DNA of 52,681 nucleotides from Nocardia vaccinii NBRC 15922 (lineage in GTDB: Bacteria; Actinomycetota; Actinomycetes; Mycobacteriales; Mycobacteriaceae), in the NCBI RefSeq assembly GCF_001613305.1, contig NZ_BDCC01000079.1, positions 1-52,681 on the forward strand. Direction: 5' to 3'. Positions 45,691-52,681 of the stretch are shown piece after piece (the stretch's first letter is position 1; each line of letters opens with the position of its first letter). Both the position numbers and the translations under genes were made by a program. Below the pieces are notes generated by a model, which saw only the letters and a program-made list of their open reading frames with translations, did not search any database and was not told where the DNA came from.

Positions 45691-47145
45691 GTGCAGCACC
45701 TCGCTGAATTACCCGATTTTCGGGCATCGCTGAATCCGGCCGGACCGTGTATCGCGGACGATCGCGAAAGGCTCGACAACCAGAATTTCGCACATCGTGT
45801 CCGAGCCGCTGTCGCGGTGCTGCAGGGCAGAGGCGTTGCCGCTGGCGATGTCGTTGCGGTGGTATTGCCGAATTGCGTGGAATTGGTGGTGATCCTGTTT
45901 GCCGCGTGGCGGCTCGGTGCTGCGGTCACGCCGATCAATCCGGAATCGACCGACGGCGAAGCGCGTTATCAGATAGCCGATTCCGGAGCGAAGGTGGTGA
46001 TCGCCGCCGGCGGTCGCGCGTTGGGAACCCTGGATGTCGCGACGGTGGCGGGCCCGCAGGCCGAATCGTCCCCGGCGCAGGTGGTGGCGTGCACCCCGGC
46101 CGCCGGTGAGCCGGCTTTGATCATCTACACCAGCGGGACGACCGGCCGGCCGAAAGGGGTGGTACTCGGCCACGGCAACGTCGCCGCGATGTGCCGGATG
46201 ATCATCGACGCTCTCCGGCTCGGCGAGACCGAGCACAGCTTGCTGATCCTGCCGTTGTTCCATGTCAACGGGATCGTCGTGAGCGTATTGGCGCCGCTGC
46301 TGGCCGGTGGTCGCGCGACGCTCGCGAGCCGATTCTCGGCCTCGACGTTCTTCGATGTGATCGAGCGGGTACGGCCGACGTATTTCTCGGCAGTGCCGTC
46401 GATCTACGCCATGCTCGTGTCCCAACCGCTGGACCTGCGGCCGGACACCTCGTCGCTGCGCCGGGTGATCTGCGGGGCGGCGCCGATGCCGGCCGAGCTG
46501 ATTTCGCGGTTCGAGACCCGGTTCGGGGTGCCGGTCGTGGAGGGCTACGGCCTGTCCGAGGGCACCTGTGCCTCGACCCTCAATCCGCCGGACGGGCTGC
46601 GCAAACCCGGCACCGTCGGGCGCCCGCTGCCTGGGCAGACGGTCGCGCTGATGGACCTGGACGGAAACCTGGTCGCCGACGGGTCACCCGGGGAGGTGGT
46701 GGTGCGCGGACCCAACGTCATGCTGGGCTATCTCGGTCGGCCCGAGGACACCGCCCGCACCCTCGTCGACGGCTGGTTGCACACCGGTGACGTGGGCCGG
46801 TTCGACGCCGACGGGTATCTGGTCCTGGTCGATCGGATCAAGGACATGATCATTCGCGGGGGTGAGAACATCTACCCCAAGGAGATCGAGAACGTCCTGC
46901 ACGCACACCCCGCCGTGCTGGAGGCCGCAGTGGTGGGCGCGCCCGATCCGGTGCTCGGGGAGGTTCCGGTCGCCCATGTGGTGCCGGCTGCCCCGGTAAC
47001 CGTGCCGGAACTGATGGCGCACTGCCGTGATTCGCTGGCCCGCATCAAGATGCCGGTGTCGATCTTTCTCACCGAATCGCTACCCCGGAATCCGGTGGGA
47101 AAGATCGATAAAAGACAACTGCGCACGGTCGCGGTGACCCCGTAG
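45691..47145 (+). CDS. AMP-dependent acyl-CoA synthetase/ligase
   Basis: The protein has 484 residues from GTG 45691 with GAGGAA upstream. ANL-superfamily motifs: P-loop ALIIYTSGTTGRPKGVVL, PLFHVNGIVVSVLAPLLAGG, EGYGLSEGTCASTLNP, GWLHTGDVGRFDADGYLVLVDR, IRGGENIYPKEIENVL and the catalytic C-terminal Lys in NPVGKIDKR. It activates a carboxylic acid as an acyl-CoA; medium-chain, aromatic or oxalate-like acids are all possible. It is shorter than long-chain FadD enzymes. First gene of an operon with a DUF3556 membrane protein and an FAD oxidoreductase. Confidence 0.93.
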   Translation: MQHLAELPDFRASLNPAGPCIADDRERLDNQNFAHRVRAAVAVLQGRGVAAGDVVAVVLPNCVELVVILFAAWRLGAAVTPINPESTDGEARYQIADSGAKVVIAAGGRALGTLDVATVAGPQAESSPAQVVACTPAAGEPALIIYTSGTTGRPKGVVLGHGNVAAMCRMIIDALRLGETEHSLLILPLFHVNGIVVSVLAPLLAGGRATLASRFSASTFFDVIERVRPTYFSAVPSIYAMLVSQPLDLRPDTSSLRRVICGAAPMPAELISRFETRFGVPVVEGYGLSEGTCASTLNPPDGLRKPGTVGRPLPGQTVALMDLDGNLVADGSPGEVVVRGPNVMLGYLGRPEDTARTLVDGWLHTGDVGRFDADGYLVLVDRIKDMIIRGGENIYPKEIENVLHAHPAVLEAAVVGAPDPVLGEVPVAHVVPAAPVTVPELMAHCRDSLARIKMPVSIFLTESLPRNPVGKIDKRQLRTVAVTP

Positions 47146-47245
47146 CCGATCACAATCTGGCTGCCATTCCGAAAAAAACTGCCAACCCCGGGATTTCCGG
47201 TTCGGTTCGTCCTGCCCGAAATTCGTCTCATGAAAGGTGTGAACA

Positions 47246-49063
47246 ATGGGGTTCAAAGAGGCGGATTTCCCGCCGGTCGATCTGGAAACGTTTCTCGATG
47301 AACCGCTCATGGAGCGGATGAAGGCACTGGCGCTGCATTGGGTGGAATACGGATTCGGCACGCCGAAGATGATCCACACCATCTACATGGTCAAGGTGAT
47401 GCTGCTCTACGTCGTCGGCGGCATCGCCCTGGTCACGTGGACCTCGAGAGTGGGTCCGTTCTGGGCGGTGGCGCATTGGTGGAATCAGCCGGTCATCTAC
47501 CAGAAGCTGATCCTGTGGACGGTGCTGCTGGAAGCGATCGGTATCGCGGGTTCCTGGGGGCCGATCGCCGGCAAGTTCAAGCCGATGATCGGCGGCATCC
47601 TGTTCTACGCCCGGCCCGGCACCATCCGGTTACGGCCCTGGAAGCGGGTGCCGTTCACTGATGGTGACCGCCGCACCGCGGTCGATGCGCTGCTCTATCT
47701 GGCATTCCTGGTGAGTCTGGTCGTGCCGATCGTGCTGCCCGGCACGCTCAGTGCGTCGCTGACCGCGGCGCTGCCGGACAATACGTCCGGACTGGTCTCT
47801 CCTGCCTTGCTGATCGCGCCGATCGTGCTGTATGTGCTGTGCGGGTTGCGGGACAAGACCATCTTCCTCGCGGCGCGCGGTGAACAGTATCTCCCGGCGC
47901 TGGTGTTCTTCGCGGTGTTGCCGTTCACCGACATGATCATCGCCGCGAAGCTGCTGATCGTGGTGGTGTGGGTCGGTGCGGGGGTGTCGAAGTTCGGCCG
48001 CCACTTCACGAATGTGGTGTCGGCGATGGTCTCCAACAACCCGTTCGTGGTCTTCCCGGGCGTCAAGCGGCTGTACTACCGGGATTTCCCGCGCGACATC
48101 CGGCCGTCCGGGCTGGCCTCGCTGACCGCGCACGCTGGTGGTTCCCTGGTCGAGATCGCCGTGCCGCTGGTGCTGTTGTTCTCTGCCGATCGCTGGGTCA
48201 CCCTGGCCGCGGTGGCGCTCATGGTGGTCTTCCATCTGACGATCATCTCGATGTTCGCGCTCGCGGTGCCGCAGGAGTGGAACGTCATCTTCGGTTATCT
48301 GACGGTGTTCCTGTTCCTCGGTTTTCCGGCCGGGAACGGCTATGCCGTGTGGAACATGTCCTCGCCGCTGCTGCTCGCCGGAATCATTGTGGCGCTGGTG
48401 TTCTTCCCGATCCTGGGGAACCTGCGCCCGGATCTGGTCTCGTTCCTGCCTTCGATGCGCCAGTACGCCGGCAACTGGGCCTCGGCGCTGTGGGCGTTCG
48501 CGCCGGGTGCCGAGGCAAAGCTGAACACGCTGCCGCACCGCCCGACCGAGAACCAGATCGATCAGCTGCACGCGATGGGCTATCCGCCGGCGGTCGCCGA
48601 GATCACCATGCAACAGACCATCGCGTGGCGATCCATGCATTCACAGGGCCGCGGGCTGTTCTCGTTGCTGCTGAAGAACATCCCCGATATCGACCGCTGG
48701 ACGATCAGGGAGGCCGAGTTCGGGTGTAACTCGGTCATCGGATTCAACTTCGGCGACGGTCACCTGCACAGCCTGGATCTGATCAATGCCGTGCAGGCCC
48801 GGGTCGGGTTCGACCCGGGTGAATGGATCGTGGTGTGGGTGGAATCGCAGCCGATCCACCGGGACACTCAGGAGTACATGGTGGTGGATGCCGCGCTCGG
48901 CGTGCTCGAACGCGGCACGTGGCGGGTCCGCGACGCGGTCGAGGCGATGCCGTGGCTGCCCGACGGCCCGATTCCGCACCAGGTCACCTGGCGCCGCGAG
49001 GACGCGTTCCGGGCACTGTTCGACAAGCCCGAGCCCGAGCCCGAGCCCGAGATGGCCTCGTAA
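47246..49063 (+). CDS. DUF3556 integral membrane protein
   Basis: The protein has 605 residues from ATG 47246, with GAAAGG upstream. The N-terminus MGFKEADFPPVDLETFLDEP and HWVEYGFGTPKMIHTIYMVK is the DUF3556 signature seen in mycobacteria and nocardiae. Around ten hydrophobic segments span residues 45-400. A cytoplasmic-looking C-terminal domain of about 170 residues follows (LHAMGYPPAVAEITMQQTIAWRSMHS, FNFGDGHLHSLDLINAVQARVGFD), ending in an EPEPEPE tail. The middle resembles HTTM/vitamin-K-carboxylase-like membrane enzymes loosely. Function unknown; its place between an acyl-CoA ligase and an FAD oxidoreductase suggests lipid modification. Confidence 0.88.
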   Translation: MGFKEADFPPVDLETFLDEPLMERMKALALHWVEYGFGTPKMIHTIYMVKVMLLYVVGGIALVTWTSRVGPFWAVAHWWNQPVIYQKLILWTVLLEAIGIAGSWGPIAGKFKPMIGGILFYARPGTIRLRPWKRVPFTDGDRRTAVDALLYLAFLVSLVVPIVLPGTLSASLTAALPDNTSGLVSPALLIAPIVLYVLCGLRDKTIFLAARGEQYLPALVFFAVLPFTDMIIAAKLLIVVVWVGAGVSKFGRHFTNVVSAMVSNNPFVVFPGVKRLYYRDFPRDIRPSGLASLTAHAGGSLVEIAVPLVLLFSADRWVTLAAVALMVVFHLTIISMFALAVPQEWNVIFGYLTVFLFLGFPAGNGYAVWNMSSPLLLAGIIVALVFFPILGNLRPDLVSFLPSMRQYAGNWASALWAFAPGAEAKLNTLPHRPTENQIDQLHAMGYPPAVAEITMQQTIAWRSMHSQGRGLFSLLLKNIPDIDRWTIREAEFGCNSVIGFNFGDGHLHSLDLINAVQARVGFDPGEWIVVWVESQPIHRDTQEYMVVDAALGVLERGTWRVRDAVEAMPWLPDGPIPHQVTWRREDAFRALFDKPEPEPEPEMAS

Positions 49064-49104
49064 CAGGCTGTGCTGCACCGGTTCCGGGCGGGAGTAGGAG
49101 ATCA

Positions 49105-50520
49105 ATGAGTACCGCGATCGTGGTCGGCGCCGGCCCCAACGGGCTCGCGGCCGCCATCACCCTGGCGCAGGCGGGCATGGAAGTGACCGTGCTCGAGGCC
49201 GCCGACCGCATCGGTGGCGGCACCCGCTCAGGCGAGGCGATCCTGCCCGGACTGCTGCACGACCACTGCTCGGCCATCCACCCTATGGCGATCGGATCAC
49301 CGTTTCTGCAGAGCCTGAACCTGGATCGCTACGGGTTGCGGTGGGCGTGGCCGGAGATCGACTGCGCTCACCCGCTCGACGACGGCACCGCCGCGGTGCT
49401 GCACCGTTCAGTTGCCGACACCGCTGCCGCCCTCGGTGTCGACGGCCGGGCATGGCGGTTGCTGTTCGCCCGGTCCGTCGCCGCCTACGACCGTTTCGGA
49501 GCGGACGTGATGCGGCCGCTGCTGCGCCTGCCCCGGCATCCGATCTCGCTGGCCCGCTTCGGAATTCCCGCGCTGGCGCCCGCATCGCTGCTGGCGGAGA
49601 TGTTCCGGACAGCACAGGCGAGGGCGTTGTTCGGTGGCGTGGCCGCGCATGCCTTTCATCCGCTGCACCGGCCGCTGAGCGCCAGCATCGGCCTGGGCAT
49701 CCTCACCGCCGGCCATCGATACGGATGGGCGGTTGCCGAGGGCGGCTCGCAGCGCATCACCGACGCACTGGCCGCGCTGCTGGCCGATCTCGGCGGCACG
49801 ATCGAAACAGGGGTGGCAGTGCGGTCGGCCGCGGACCTGCCACCAGCGGATGTGACGATGTGGGACCTCGCGCCCACCGCCGTCGTGACCATTCTCGGCG
49901 ACCGGCTACCGGCCCGAATTATGAAGGCCTACCGGAGATTCCGGTATGGACCGGGAGCGTTCAAGGTCGACTTCGCGGTCCAGGGCGGGGTGCCCTGGAG
50001 CACTGCCGCCGCACACCGGGCCGGCACCGTGCATCTCGGTGGGACCTTCGCCGAGATCGCTGCCGCCGAACGTGACGTCCATGCCGGGCGGATGCCGGAG
50101 CGCCCGTTCGTCCTGGTCGGTCAGCAGTACCTCGCCGATCCCGGTAGATCGGTCGGCGATGTGCATCCGGTCTGGACGTACGCTCATGTTCCGCACGGCT
50201 ATCCGGGCGACGCCACCGAGGCGATCATCGCCCAGATCGAGCGCTTCGCTCCCGGCTTCCGGGACCGCATTGTCGGCCGGAGCGTCCGCACCACCGCAGA
50301 ATTCTCCGCCTACAACCCGAATTACGTCGGCGGCGACATCATGACCGGCGCCAAAGACATCCCTCAGCTGATCTTCGGTCCGCGAAAAACCTTGCAACCC
50401 TATGACATCGGTATCCCGGGCCACTACCTGTGCTCGGCAGCCACGCCGCCGGGGCCGGGCGCCCACGGCATGTGCGGCGCCAACGCCGCCGAACGCGCCC
50501 TGCGCCGTCTGCATGGCTGA
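49105..50520 (+). CDS. Phytoene-desaturase-like FAD-dependent oxidoreductase
   Basis: The protein has 471 residues from ATG 49105, with GGAG upstream. The Rossmann dinucleotide motif is AIVVGAGPNGLAAAITLAQAG with EAADRIGGGTRSGE (second part of the FAD site). The C-terminal GHYLCSAATPPGPGAHGMCGANAAERALR closes the FAD site as in CrtI-type and RetSat-like enzymes. It lies 41 bp after the DUF3556 gene. A desaturase or isomerase acting on a hydrophobic substrate at the membrane is the simplest reading; carotenoid partners are not present in the window. Confidence 0.9.
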   Translation: MSTAIVVGAGPNGLAAAITLAQAGMEVTVLEAADRIGGGTRSGEAILPGLLHDHCSAIHPMAIGSPFLQSLNLDRYGLRWAWPEIDCAHPLDDGTAAVLHRSVADTAAALGVDGRAWRLLFARSVAAYDRFGADVMRPLLRLPRHPISLARFGIPALAPASLLAEMFRTAQARALFGGVAAHAFHPLHRPLSASIGLGILTAGHRYGWAVAEGGSQRITDALAALLADLGGTIETGVAVRSAADLPPADVTMWDLAPTAVVTILGDRLPARIMKAYRRFRYGPGAFKVDFAVQGGVPWSTAAAHRAGTVHLGGTFAEIAAAERDVHAGRMPERPFVLVGQQYLADPGRSVGDVHPVWTYAHVPHGYPGDATEAIIAQIERFAPGFRDRIVGRSVRTTAEFSAYNPNYVGGDIMTGAKDIPQLIFGPRKTLQPYDIGIPGHYLCSAATPPGPGAHGMCGANAAERALRRLHG

Positions 50521-50620
50521 GCCGCGGACCGCACCGCCCTCCGGCTGCCCGAAAATCGCCGAAACTCACAATCATGACGCCGAGCCACCCGCACGATGAT
50601 CCACCAATTCGACGGATGTT

Positions 50621-50893
50621 TCACCGAAATCCGTTGTACGGCTTCGCATTCTCGAATGCTTGTATTATTGCTTTCCGCCACTGCCATGGGTAATTCGCGA
50701 ATACTTCCTTGTCATCCAAGGCGTCTTCGGCGCGCCCGGCGGTTGCCGGGTCGTCCAGTAGTCGTCGGAGGGCGGGCACGACTCGCGCTTCAGAAAGCTG
50801 ACGCGCCCGGCCTCCTGCGACACGGCGATGAGACTGACGAAGGTCGTCCGGGGAGTATCCGGCCTCGACGTGGTCGACTGCCTCGCGCATCAC
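50621..50893 (-). CDS. Small hypothetical protein, possible 5'-truncated remnant
   Basis: The protein has 90 residues (MMREAVDHVEAGYSPDDLRQ start) ending NYPWQWRKAIIQAFENAKPYNGFR. The frame is open for 17 more codons upstream (TWPDDEAITLVESDIAHV) to a stop, and that part also reads like protein but lacks a normal start apart from a GTG. It may be a remnant or an unrecognised small gene in the variable region before the tRNA. No family recognised. Confidence 0.4.
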   Translation of the reverse strand: MMREAVDHVEAGYSPDDLRQSHRRVAGGRARQLSEARVVPALRRLLDDPATAGRAEDALDDKEVFANYPWQWRKAIIQAFENAKPYNGFR

Positions 50894-51095
50894 ATGGGCG
50901 ATATCGGACTCAACGAGGGTGATGGCTTCATCGTCGGGCCACGTGCCCAGTTACCCGCCGCAAAGCAGTGCGGATTTACTGCCGTGGGAACGGCGACACA
51001 CCTGTGGCACCCGTCGATGCTGTACGTCGGCCGCCAGTCAGGCGTTGAACAGCTGTTCTAGCAGTGTTGATACCAGAGCGGTGGGGTGCGCCGCA

Positions 51096-51166
51096 CCGCC
51101 TCGGCTCAGTTTGTAGAGCGCTTCACCTCCAGCGAAAGGTCGTTGTTCGAGCCTCTCGATGCTCGA
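51096..51166 (+). pseudogene. Degenerate tRNA-like relic upstream of tRNA-Thr
   Basis: ACCGCCT, then GCTCAGTTTGTAGAGC and GCTTCAC, align with the acceptor, D arm and anticodon stem of the tRNA-Thr 197 bp downstream. The 5' 40 or so bases match at over 80 percent. The anticodon loop is altered (CCTCCAG), and the T arm and 3' acceptor no longer pair. It is probably a broken copy left by integration or excision at this locus. The rest of the 399-bp gap 50894-51292 shows no gene. Confidence 0.6.
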
Positions 51167-51292
51167 TTTCGCGGGTTTGCATCCTACCGAGACCGACCGG
51201 ACATAGCCGCTTGGTCCGCCGATCACGCCGCGTTGACCTGCAGTTTTCGTGATCCATGCCGTAGACGATAGACTCGCCTGGCCGAAAGGTAC

Positions 51293-51368
51293 GCCGCCTT
51301 AGCTCAGTCGGTAGAGCGCTTCACTCGTAATGAAAAGGTCGGGGGTTCGATTCCCCCAGGCGGCTCCA
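51293..51368 (+). tRNA. tRNA-Thr (anticodon CGT)
   Basis: Acceptor GCCGCCT pairs with AGGCGGC. The D arm is GCTCAGTCGGTAGAGC, the anticodon loop CTCGTAA gives CGT, the T arm is GGGGGTTCGATTCCCCC, and an encoded CCA ends at 51368. It reads ACG codons. The first anticodon-stem pair looks like C-A rather than a Watson-Crick pair. The integrase remnant beside it shows that the gene serves as an integration site. Confidence 0.93.
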
Positions 51369-51463
51369 TTCTCCCTGGTAGAGCCTGATTTGGGAGTCGA
51401 TGATATCGACCCCTGACGCCCGGACTTCCAACAAAGTCCCAACTAATTCCGTCCACGTCCAGG

Positions 51464-52040
51464 TCAGCGCTCTCCACTGACGGCGCGCTCCAGTGCATCG
51501 GCGGCAGCCTTGTGCGCCCTTCCTCGCCATATAGCGCCGTTGCGTCATGGCCGGGTCGACATGCATCAGGACGTCGGCTGTCACGCGCGCAGAAAGTCCC
51601 GCATCGTCCAGAATGGTCGCGACCGCACCACGGAAGCTGTGCGCCGTCACATCGTCGAGGATGCCGAGGGCATCGCGTACCCGCTGCCACTCGTGACCGA
51701 CGTTCTGAGGATCACGCAGGGTCCACATGGCCGAGGGGAACACCAGGTTCAGAACTTTCGCCTTGGGATCAGGCGGGGACTTCAGCCGGCGCGCGGCCAA
51801 GGCAACTTTGCGGCCCTTCAGCATCTCCACGGCGAAATCCGGGAGAGCGATCACGCCCTTGCGGTTCTTCGGGTCATCGTCTTTCTCGACCCGCACCAAG
51901 CCCTCGCCCTTCACCCGGACCACCTTTCCGCTGGTCTGCAAGGTCCCGCGTTCCAGGTCGATGTCCGACCAGAGCAGGCCGAGAATCTGGCTGCGGCGCA
52001 GTCCAGTTGCGGCCAGCAGAGTCCTCAGCCGAGCGTGATT
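51464..52040 (-). pseudogene. Tyrosine recombinase (integrase), N-terminally truncated and frameshifted
   Basis: The catalytic domain is recognisable: first Arg in LLAATGLRRSQILGLLWSDIDL, HSFRGAVATILDDAGLSARV (His-x-x-Arg), and LMHVDPAMTQRRYM with the nucleophile Tyr. The core-binding and arm-binding N-terminal domains are missing; upstream the sequence runs into the DUF6968 gene. After MARKGAQ the frame is shifted. The natural ending KAADALERAVSGER with stop at 51464-51466 is in another frame, while the shifted frame reads on through the tRNA to 51321. So at least two lesions exist and the enzyme should be inactive. It marks a former mobile element integrated at tRNA-Thr. Confidence 0.85.
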
Positions 52041-52342
52041 TTCAAGCCTGGGTCGCCGCCGTCGAATGTCACTGCCGCGCCGGTCGATTGAAGCATTGCG
52101 TCCAGGATCATCATCCCGTTCTGAAGCGCCTGCATCGAATCGACTCCGGCCATAGACCCGGTGATCGGCTCGTCACCGATGCCGGTGATCCGGTACGGGC
52201 ATACCCAGCCGAGCGCATGCAGCCGGGGCGCGGCCAGATCCACGAGCACCGGTGCGCCGGTGGCTTTCAGGTTCAGCTCACGTCGTGCGATCGGCTCTCC
52301 GAACTCGCCGTAGTTGCTCAGGCTCAATTCGTCAGCGGTCAT
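52025..52342 (-). CDS. DUF6968-like small protein
   Basis: The protein has 105 residues from ATG 52342. IARRELNLKATGAPVLVDLAAP, WVCPYRITGIGD and GVDSMQALQNGMMILDAML give the pattern I associate with DUF6968, a small family common in actinobacterial and other accessory regions. No catalytic motif, signal peptide or membrane segment. Its 3' end overlaps the broken 5' end of the integrase remnant, which looks like a recombination join. The start overlaps the stop of the next upstream gene (ATGA), so the two are coupled. Confidence 0.75.
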   Translation of the reverse strand: MTADELSLSNYGEFGEPIARRELNLKATGAPVLVDLAAPRLHALGWVCPYRITGIGDEPITGSMAGVDSMQALQNGMMILDAMLQSTGAAVTFDGGDPGLKITLG

Positions 52343-52681
52343 TGCCGAACCCTAACCCCGGGCACCGGCGGGCCGGAAGCCAGATTCAGATGCTTACCCG
52401 CGAGGCAATCCGAGTACCACTGCGCGGCCTCCCGATGGCACTGAGCTGCCCGCCGGGAGTCGTCGTGATACGTCTCGCTGCACTTCGATGCCATCTGCTG
52501 GTATTGCTGATCACACCACTCTTTCACCGGCCCCGGCACCCCGTCGTGCGACGTCTGCACTCTGACCGGACACTGTTGCGCCGCAACGGCATCCGCCGAC
52601 CAGGCCATCCCGCCCACAGCGTGCGCCGGACCGGTGTCGACCGTAAGCGCTGGGCTCAGCCCCACCAGCACAGCAGCTAAT
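52339..52681 (-). CDS. Secreted Cys-rich hypothetical protein, 5' end outside the window
   Basis: The open frame continues through the right edge (LAAVLVGLSPALTVDTGPAHA), so the internal GTG at 52671 is not the true start. The visible part looks like the second half of a signal peptide with a cleavage site after AHA. The mature part of about 95 residues has four Cys (QQCPV, EWCDQ, SKCSE, AQCHR) plus SDCLAG, so one or two disulfides are likely. No family recognised. It is coupled to the DUF6968 gene. Confidence 0.65.
   Translation of the reverse strand, partial: LAAVLVGLSPALTVDTGPAHAVGGMAWSADAVAAQQCPVRVQTSHDGVPGPVKEWCDQQYQQMASKCSETYHDDSRRAAQCHREAAQWYSDCLAGKHLNLASGPPVPGVRVRQ

Noticed and set aside
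51321..51470. C-terminal extension of the integrase frame through the tRNA
   Set aside because: It is the antisense reading of the tRNA after a frameshift. The natural integrase end is in another frame at 51464.

Overview
The window is high-GC actinobacterial DNA, most likely from Nocardia or a close mycolic-acid relative. The main evidence is gene order. From about 10.2 kb to 37.6 kb it follows, in inverse orientation, the Mycobacterium tuberculosis block Rv3670 to Rv3644c: ephE, an Rv3669-like membrane protein, acs, dppABCD, Rv3662c, the Rv3661 phosphatase, ssd, a Tad pilus locus, a DUF1998 helicase, cspA, topA and holB. Many GTG and TTG starts, 4-bp start/stop overlaps and a lysine-rich TopA tail also fit.

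Layout. (1) 1-10.2 kb is accessory. It holds a frameshifted DUF2130 gene, a CoiA-like nuclease, a DUF6615-like protein with nuclease-like motifs, a large SF1 helicase and a DUF1707 membrane protein. It replaces the marP/nth/crp side seen next to ephE in mycobacteria. (2) 10.2-20 kb holds ephE, the membrane protein, acetyl-CoA synthetase and a complete peptide ABC importer. (3) 20-23.9 kb holds the Rv3662c-like gene, the HAD phosphatase and ssd. The two gaps here carry what I read as two structured small RNAs: an Ms1 (MTS2823)-like RNA on the minus strand and a 6C (B11)-like RNA on the plus strand. Each has a recognisable promoter and terminator. (4) 24-28.8 kb is the Tad/Flp pilus locus, interrupted between tadB and tadC by about 840 bp that contains a 96-bp tandem repeat. 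(5) 29-37.6 kb holds the helicase, cold-shock protein, topoisomerase I, a DinB-like protein and the DNA polymerase III delta-prime subunit. (6) 37.7-50.5 kb is a lineage-specific metabolic region: a secreted antigen-85-like esterase, a ketopantoate-reductase-like enzyme, a three-gene flavin-oxidoreductase/MFS/LLM operon, a PucR regulator, and a divergent acyl-CoA ligase/DUF3556/FAD-oxidoreductase operon. (7) 51-52.7 kb is a tRNA-Thr integration site with a decayed integrase, a tRNA-like relic and two small accessory genes.

A dispersed element of about 165 bp with a 20-bp perfect inverted repeat occurs twice, near 12.0 kb and 35.5 kb. The strongest non-protein findings are the two small RNAs, this repeat pair and the 96-bp array. 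The strongest candidate for undescribed biology among the proteins is the left-hand CoiA-like/DUF6615/helicase group, which looks like a defence or DNA-processing module, but that is inference. All family calls come from reading motifs and from remembered gene order. No database search was run.
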